Both the position numbers and the translations under genes were made by a program. The notes below the pieces were generated by a model. It worked only from the letters and a program-made list of their open reading frames with translations. It did not search any database and was not told where the DNA came from. Positions 14,327 through 18,544 of a stretch of DNA of 18,544 nucleotides are shown here, piece by piece. Source of the DNA: JBATBW01 sp049662565 (lineage in GTDB: Bacteria; Bacillota_I; Bacilli_A; Erysipelotrichales; Erysipelotrichaceae); the NCBI GenBank assembly GCA_049662565.1, contig JBATBW010000134.1, positions 1-18,544 on the forward strand, in the 5' to 3' direction. Numbering within the stretch: position 1 is the stretch's first letter; every line of letters begins with the position of its first letter.

Positions 14327-16912
14327 ATGTATAATAAGACTTTTAATGAAGTATTAGAACAACTAGGGTCTAATCTAAAAACTGGTTTAAACAATGAAGA
14401 AGTCGCTAATTCCTTAGAAAAATATGGAAGAAACGAATTAGTTGAAAAACCCCCAGTTCCAATCTGGAAGAAATTTTTAGCGCAGTTTAATGATATAATG
14501 ATTATCATTTTAATATTAGCTGCTATTATTTCTATTATTGTTGATCCACATGAATGGGTTGACAGTTTAATTATTATGTTAATCGTTATAATCAATGCGG
14601 TTATTGGAGTAGCACAAGAATCAAAAGCAGAAAAGAGTTTAGAAGCTTTAAAGAAAATGAGTGCTCCAAGTGCGAAAGTATTAAGAAACGGCGATAAATT
14701 ATCAATTGCAGCCAGCGATCTTGTTGTTGGTGATATCGTATTTTTAGATGCAGGCGATTTTGTTCCTGCTGATTTGCGTTTAACGGAAGCATTTAATTTA
14801 CAAATTGATGAATCAGCTTTAACTGGAGAAAGTGTTCCTGTTGATAAAATTTCTACTGTTATCGAAGGTGACGATGTACCATTAGGTGATCGTAAAAATC
14901 TTGCTTATTCTTCAACAATAGTAACTTACGGACGCGGTGTTGGTGTAGTTATTAATATTGGTATGAATACTGAAGTTGGTAAGATTGCGAAGATGTTAAG
15001 TCAAGAAAAAGATGAATTAACACCATTACAAGTAACTTTAGCGCAAATCGGTAAAGTTATTGGAGTTATTTGTATTGTTATTTGTATTGTAGTATTCTTT
15101 ATGGAAACATTAACTGGTTTATCTTGGATTGATTCATTTAAGACGGCAATTGCTTTGGCAGTAGCGGCAATTCCTGAAGGTTTACCAGCGTTTGTTACAG
15201 TAGTACTTGCATTAGGAGTACAAAAGATGGTTAAGGTTCATGCCATCGTTCGTAAATTACCAGCAGTTGAAACATTAGGTAGTGCATCAATTATTTGTAG
15301 TGATAAAACTGGTACTTTAACTCAAAATAAAATGACAGTAGTTAAAGCTTACAATATTAAAGATGGTTTAGTAGATGTACCTGAAAGTGTTAGTGATGAA
15401 ATTCATGCCTTAAGTAGAGCATTTGCTTTGTGTAGTGATGCGACTATTGTTGGGGATAAAGAAATCGGTGACCCAACAGAAACAGCGCTTATTGCTTTAA
15501 TTATGAAATATGGAATTACGAAAGAAGAATTAGAAAAAAATGCTGTTCGTATTAATGAATTAGCTTTTGATTCTGATCGTAAAATGATGAGTGTATTATT
15601 AAAAACTCAAGATAAATATATATCAATTACAAAAGGTGCTTTGGATTCAATTTTACCTGTTTGTTTAAATGTCAAAGATAAAGAAGCAATTATGCAAGCA
15701 AATAATGATATGGCTAATGGAGCATTAAGAGTATTGGCGGTATCTTATAAAGAATATTCTCAATTACCTAAAGATTATACTTTCGAAACAGCTGAAGTTG
15801 ATTTACAATTCTTAGGTTTAGTTGGTATGATTGACCCACCACGTGTGGAAGTTAAAGATGCGATTGCTTTAGCTAAAAAAGCAGGCGTTCGTACTATTAT
15901 GATTACGGGTGACCATATTACTACAGCTAGTGCGATTGCGAAAGATTTAGGTATCCTTAATGAGGGTGAACTTGCAATATCGGGAACAGCTTTAAGTGAT
16001 ATGAGTGATGAGGAATTAATCGCAAATATTGAAAAATATTCAGTATATGCGCGAGTTGCTCCTGAACATAAGGTGCGTATCGTTAATGCATGGCAATCTA
16101 AAGGTAAAGTTGTTGCGATGACTGGTGATGGGGTAAATGATTCTCCTGCCCTTAAAACTGCAGATATTGGCTGTGCTATGGGTATTACTGGTACTGATGT
16201 TGCGAAGAGTGCAGCTAGTATGATTTTAACTGATGATAATTTTGCGACTATTGTTACTTCTATTCGTGAAGGACGTGGTATTTATAATAATATTCGAAAA
16301 GTTGTTCAATTCTTATTATCAAGTAATATTGGGGAAGTGTTAACTATTTTTGGCGCAAGTTTAATTACTTTCTTCGGAGGTATTGAATTAGGAGTGCCTC
16401 TATTACCAATTCATTTATTATGGATTAATTTAATTACTGACTCATTACCAGCATTTGCTTTAGGTATGGAAGCTACTGATCCAAATGTTATGAATGAAAA
16501 ACCTCGTCCTAAGAATGAAAACTTCTTTGCGAATGGTTTAGGTCTAAGAATTGCTTATCAAGGAGCTTATGTTGGAGTTATTACTTTAGCTTCTTATATG
16601 TATGGTAATGCTTATTCTCATGAAATGGGGATGACAATGGCATTCATTACTTTAGCATTATCTCAATTATTCCATGCATTTAATGTTAAGAGCGAACATA
16701 GTGTATTCAGTAAACAAGTATTTAATAATAAATATTTAATCGGATCATTTATTATTGGTTTATTCTTACAACTAGTAATCATTTATACACCATTATCTAG
16801 TGTATTTAAAATGGTACCAATGGATCCAATTCATTTATTAGTGGCAGTTGGTCTTGCATTCTCTATTATAATTTTTGTGGAAATTACAAAATTGTTTACT
16901 AGAAAGAAATAA
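14327..16912 (+). CDS. P2A-type cation-transporting ATPase (probable Mn2+/Ca2+ exporter)
   Basis: ATP-driven efflux pump in the cytoplasmic membrane, 861 residues, full length. Order: N-terminal cation-ATPase domain, M1-M2 (about 50-97), actuator with TGES (166-169), M3-M4 with IPEGLP (282-287, Glu284), phosphorylation site DKTGT (Asp326), nucleotide domain with KGAL (436-439), hinge TGDGVND (599-605), then M5-M10. Metal-site residues as in Ca2+-ATPases: Glu284 (M4), Asn667 and Glu670 in SSNIGE (M5), Asn701, Thr704, Asp705 in NLITDSLP (M6). The residue matching SERCA Glu908 in M8 appears to be Gln780, which suggests one transport site. Annotation by homology says Ca2+; the yybP-ykoY riboswitch in its leader says Mn2+ is sensed, as for the lactococcal ATPase YoaB, so Mn2+ export is likely, possibly with Ca2+. 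Monocistronic with its own terminator. Confidence 0.93.
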   Translation: MYNKTFNEVLEQLGSNLKTGLNNEEVANSLEKYGRNELVEKPPVPIWKKFLAQFNDIMIIILILAAIISIIVDPHEWVDSLIIMLIVIINAVIGVAQESKAEKSLEALKKMSAPSAKVLRNGDKLSIAASDLVVGDIVFLDAGDFVPADLRLTEAFNLQIDESALTGESVPVDKISTVIEGDDVPLGDRKNLAYSSTIVTYGRGVGVVINIGMNTEVGKIAKMLSQEKDELTPLQVTLAQIGKVIGVICIVICIVVFFMETLTGLSWIDSFKTAIALAVAAIPEGLPAFVTVVLALGVQKMVKVHAIVRKLPAVETLGSASIICSDKTGTLTQNKMTVVKAYNIKDGLVDVPESVSDEIHALSRAFALCSDATIVGDKEIGDPTETALIALIMKYGITKEELEKNAVRINELAFDSDRKMMSVLLKTQDKYISITKGALDSILPVCLNVKDKEAIMQANNDMANGALRVLAVSYKEYSQLPKDYTFETAEVDLQFLGLVGMIDPPRVEVKDAIALAKKAGVRTIMITGDHITTASAIAKDLGILNEGELAISGTALSDMSDEELIANIEKYSVYARVAPEHKVRIVNAWQSKGKVVAMTGDGVNDSPALKTADIGCAMGITGTDVAKSAASMILTDDNFATIVTSIREGRGIYNNIRKVVQFLLSSNIGEVLTIFGASLITFFGGIELGVPLLPIHLLWINLITDSLPAFALGMEATDPNVMNEKPRPKNENFFANGLGLRIAYQGAYVGVITLASYMYGNAYSHEMGMTMAFITLALSQLFHAFNVKSEHSVFSKQVFNNKYLIGSFIIGLFLQLVIIYTPLSSVFKMVPMDPIHLLVAVGLAFSIIIFVEITKLFTRKK

Positions 16913-16914
16913 CT

Positions 16915-16938
16915 AAAAAGGGACACGTCCCTTTTTTT
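16915..16938 (+). terminator. Rho-independent terminator after the ATPase gene
   Basis: Nine-bp stem AAAAAGGGA / TCCCTTTTT with a CACG loop and a seven-T tail (16932-16938), two nt after the stop. Confidence 0.92.
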
Positions 16939-16949
16939 GTCAATTATTA

Positions 16950-16977
16950 TTGATTTTTATCAAATAATGGATATAAT
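16950..16977 (+). promoter_or_regulatory. Promoter of the SDR gene with inverted repeat at -35
   Basis: TTGATT (16950-16955), 16 nt spacer, TATAAT (16972-16977). An inverted repeat TTGAT-TTTT-ATCAA (16950-16963) covers the -35, a possible regulator site. Transcription would start about 16984; ribosome site AGGAGG at 16991-16996. Confidence 0.65.
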
Positions 16978-17004
16978 AAACTTAAACATACAGGAGGAAT
17001 TACC

Positions 17005-17766
17005 ATGAAGAAATTAGAAGGAAAAGTAGTAATTATTACCGGTGGTGGTAAAGGCATTGGCAAAGGAGTTGCGAAAGCCTTTGCGGATGAAGGGGCAAAC
17101 TTAGTCATTACGGGAAGAACTTTATCCCGTCTAGAAGACGCAAAAAATGAAATTGAAAAAGAGTATGGTGTTAAAGTTTTGCCAGTAGTTGCGGAAGGCG
17201 CAAATGAAGAGGAAGTAAAAAATGTAGTTGATCAAGCAATTAAAACTTATGGTAAAATTGATGTCTTAGTAAATAATGCCCAAGCATCAAAAAGTGGTGT
17301 AATGCTAGTTGATCATTCTAAAGAAGATTTTGATTTAGCAATTAATTCAGGTTTATATGGAACATTCTTTTATATGAAATACTGTTTCCCATATTTAAAA
17401 GAAACACAAGGAAGTGTTATCAACTTTGCGAGTGGTTCGGGATTAAGTGGAAAACCTGGACAAAGCAGTTATGCAGCTAGTAAAGAAGGAATTCGCGGTA
17501 TGAGTAGAGTTGCAGCAACAGAATGGGGACCTTACAATATTAATGTTAATGTCGTATGTCCATTAGTTATGACTGAAGAATTAGAAAAATGGAAAGCGGC
17601 CTATCCAGAAATTTACGCGAAAACTATTCAAGGAATCCCTCTACAAAGATTTGGCGATGCCCAAAAAGATATCGGCCGTATTTGTGTTTTCTTAGCAAGC
17701 GAAGATGCTTCTTATATCAGTGGCGAAACATTTAGCGCTCAAGGTGGAGGGGGATTACGACCATAA
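17005..17766 (+). CDS. Short-chain dehydrogenase/reductase, 12alpha-hydroxysteroid dehydrogenase-like
   Basis: NAD(P)-dependent oxidoreductase with a classical SDR fold, cytosolic, 253 residues. Coenzyme loop TGGGKGIG (12-19), NNA (90-92), catalytic Ser143 in FASGSGLSG, and Tyr156-x-x-x-Lys160 in SYAASK. Arg38 after strand 2 (TGRTLS) favours NADP(H). Several long blocks are, from memory, nearly the same as in the clostridial NADP-dependent 12alpha-HSDH: NNAQAS (90-95), YLKETQGSVINFASG (130-144), EGIRGMSRVAATEWG (161-175) and NINVNVVCPL (178-187), plus the substrate-loop pattern with MTEELEKW and the GRP/LRP end. That makes bile-acid (12-position) oxidation or reduction a fair hypothesis; other steroid or small alcohols are possible. 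It stands alone with a strong ribosome site; no other bile-acid genes are in the window. Confidence 0.88.
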   Translation: MKKLEGKVVIITGGGKGIGKGVAKAFADEGANLVITGRTLSRLEDAKNEIEKEYGVKVLPVVAEGANEEEVKNVVDQAIKTYGKIDVLVNNAQASKSGVMLVDHSKEDFDLAINSGLYGTFFYMKYCFPYLKETQGSVINFASGSGLSGKPGQSSYAASKEGIRGMSRVAATEWGPYNINVNVVCPLVMTEELEKWKAAYPEIYAKTIQGIPLQRFGDAQKDIGRICVFLASEDASYISGETFSAQGGGGLRP

Positions 17767-17800
17767 TCTTCCTAAATTATAAAACGAATATTGGAATGAA

Positions 17801-17905
17801 GTGAACCCTAAAAGTTGGACATAACCAACATGAGGGGTTTTCATTATGGCAAAACTCACATGAGAACATAAATTGACCCTTGATCTTTGATTGTTTATTC
17901 TCTTA
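17801..17905 (+). mobile_element. Remnant of an IS3-family (IS150-like) left end with broken orfA start
   Basis: TGAACCCTAAAAGTTGGACA (17802-17821) looks like the terminal repeat of IS150-group elements. It forms a nested hairpin (see separate entry), followed by ATG at 17846 whose translation MAKLT-stop-EHKLTLDL-stop resembles the start of IS3 OrfA (MAKLTRE...), broken by TGA at 17861-17863 and 17888-17890. No right end and no orfB are seen. Right edge is arbitrary. Recognised by eye, moderate to low certainty. Confidence 0.45.
17804..17840 (+). terminator. Nested hairpin downstream of the SDR gene, in the IS left end
   Basis: Inner stem GTTGG (17814-17818) / CCAAC (17825-17829) with loop ACATAA, and outer stem AACCC (17804-17808) / GGGTT (17835-17839), then a short T run. 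It is the only terminator-like structure after the SDR gene. IS ends of this group often carry such hairpins, which limit transcription into the transposase. Confidence 0.45.
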
Positions 17906-17984
17906 AATCATTTTTTTCGAATTTTAGTTGCGCTTAATCTATACGAATCACATTTAATATTGATTATATACGCTTTAAGAGTTA

Positions 17985-18160
17985 GGCTATCTTCAAATCG
18001 ATAAGGAAGATACAAAACTACTCTTTCAATGGATAATTAAAAGATACAAAAAGAAAAGCAAAATAATTACTACCAACATTATTTTGCTGAATACAATAAT
18101 GGAATGATACTACATTATGCAAAGGTAATAACCATCAATGGTAAATAATATAGATTTAAG
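17985..18160 (+). pseudogene. Degenerate istB (IS21-family transposition helper ATPase)
   Basis: Two pieces of an IstB-like AAA+ protein in different frames. 17985-18104 reads GYLQIDKEDTKLLFQW then IIKRYKKKSKIITTNI, which corresponds to the Walker B-adjacent region of IstB (IDE-GYLPI-DKED-KLLFQ ... RYEKKSTIITTN). 18104-18160, shifted one frame, reads ILHYAKVITINGK-stop-YRFK, matching the conserved C-terminal HHAKVITINGKSYRLK motif. The stretch between (the usual FSEW...AILDR part) is missing, and the N-terminal half with Walker A is not recognisable. So this is a decayed, internally deleted gene, not functional. No istA and no IS21 ends were found. Confidence 0.7.
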
Positions 18161-18276
18161 TCTGTTTCATAAAGAAAGACGATAAAACAGTGAATAATTT
18201 AAAAGTATAAAACTATAATATTATCATAATTGTACATTTTTAAATGATCAAAAAAATATATATTAGAATTGAAAAT

Positions 18277-18544
18277 TATAATGGTGGTAAGGATTACAAA
18301 TGATTGTGAAGAGTAAAATTTTTTGGAACAGTGATAAGATCATAATTTAGTATCTTAATGAATTTGTAAGAGATGAATATTAAAACAAAGAATTTACTTG
18401 CAAAAGTAATATAATCCTAGAACAAGACTAAAAAAGAATCCATAATGATATCAAAAGCGAATTAATGAGAAAAAATGGCGAGCAGCTTTATAATATATGG
18501 TTTGAAAGATTACCGATAAAGGATAGCTTTATATGGTTGATGAT
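18277..18544 (+). pseudogene. Decayed reading frame of unknown origin, running off the window
   Basis: A -10-like TATAAT (18277-18282) and ribosome site TAAGGA (18288-18293) precede ATG 18300. The frame is interrupted by TAG (18348), TAA (18381) and TAA (18429), then stays open for 37 codons to the window end. The reading has protein-like composition, for example NEFVRDEY (18357-18380) and EQLYNIWFERLP in the last part, but I do not recognise it. Three stops in 84 codons is fewer than expected by chance in such AT-rich DNA, which hints at a formerly coding frame; it could still be chance. Confidence 0.3.

Larger units (their letters stand above)
17767..18544. other. Gene-free stretch: insertion-sequence graveyard
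   Basis: This 778-nt stretch has no intact gene. It holds the IS3-like left end, the istB remnant and the decayed frame listed separately. The rest (about 17906-17984 and 18161-18276) is AT-rich with stops in all plus frames, and I see nothing further in it: no tRNA, no CRISPR repeats, no attachment-site duplication. Confidence 0.7.

Noticed and set aside
16980..17766. Naming the SDR FabG (3-oxoacyl-ACP reductase)
   Set aside because: The core SDR motifs fit, but the NNAQ block, substrate loop and C-terminus resemble hydroxysteroid dehydrogenases, and no fatty-acid synthesis genes are adjacent.
1..18544. CRISPR arrays, tRNA or rRNA genes, prophage or conjugation genes
   Set aside because: No regularly spaced direct repeats apart from the MraZ boxes, no cloverleaf-like sequences and no phage or transfer proteins were seen by eye on either strand.

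Overview
The window is AT-rich (roughly 30% GC by eye) and every gene lies on the plus strand. It looks like chromosomal DNA of a low-GC Firmicute, probably an anaerobic, gut-type member of Bacilli (Erysipelotrichia or a neighbouring lineage). Reasons: a Gram-positive division and wall cluster (mraZ-rsmH-ftsL-PBP-mraY) with a PASTA-type PBP, a fused secDF next to a ComN-like gene, a LytR-CpsA-Psr ligase, rubrerythrin instead of visible aerobic oxidative-stress genes, and a T-box-free, riboswitch-using style of regulation. All tryptophans in the confident genes are TGG, so the standard bacterial code applies. The lineage call is inference; no 16S gene or similar marker is present.

Layout. 1-150: 3' end of an AI-2E/PerM-type transporter. 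198-2559: pduL (phosphotransacylase), a hairpin, then an aldose-1-epimerase relative and an LCP cell-wall ligase, closed by a strong terminator. 2590-7443: a division cluster headed by an array of 10-nt-spaced MraZ-box-like repeats: mraZ, rsmH, ftsL, a class B PBP with two PASTA domains, mraY. The usual following genes (murD, ftsW, murG, ftsQ/A/Z) are absent; a Cof-type HAD phosphatase follows instead. 8201-10840: a promoter, a ComN-like small regulator and fused SecDF. 10816-13541: an overlapping gene pair, an ATP-grasp enzyme of unknown substrate and a membrane-anchored arylsulfotransferase (ASST); this is the least ordinary gene pair here. 13555-14161: rubrerythrin, with a palindrome over its -10 box and its own terminator. 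14164-16938: a yybP-ykoY (Mn2+) riboswitch with a terminator expression platform, controlling a P2A-type cation ATPase. 16950-17766: a short-chain dehydrogenase that closely resembles bacterial 12alpha-hydroxysteroid dehydrogenase. 17767-18544: no intact gene; an insertion-sequence graveyard with an IS3-like left end, a broken IS21 istB and an unrecognised decayed frame.

How the parts fit. The middle is housekeeping: lipid II synthesis (MraY), septal transpeptidation (PBP, FtsL), ribosome methylation (RsmH), and Sec export (SecDF). The flanks are accessory: the PTA-type enzyme for acyl phosphates, metal homeostasis under riboswitch control, peroxide detoxification, and two enzymes (ASST and the HSDH-like SDR) that could act on host- or diet-derived phenol sulfates and bile acids. 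The best leads for follow-up are the ATP-grasp/ASST pair, the riboswitch-derived reassignment of the Ca2+-ATPase to Mn2+ efflux, the bile-acid-dehydrogenase-like SDR, and the MraZ-box array.
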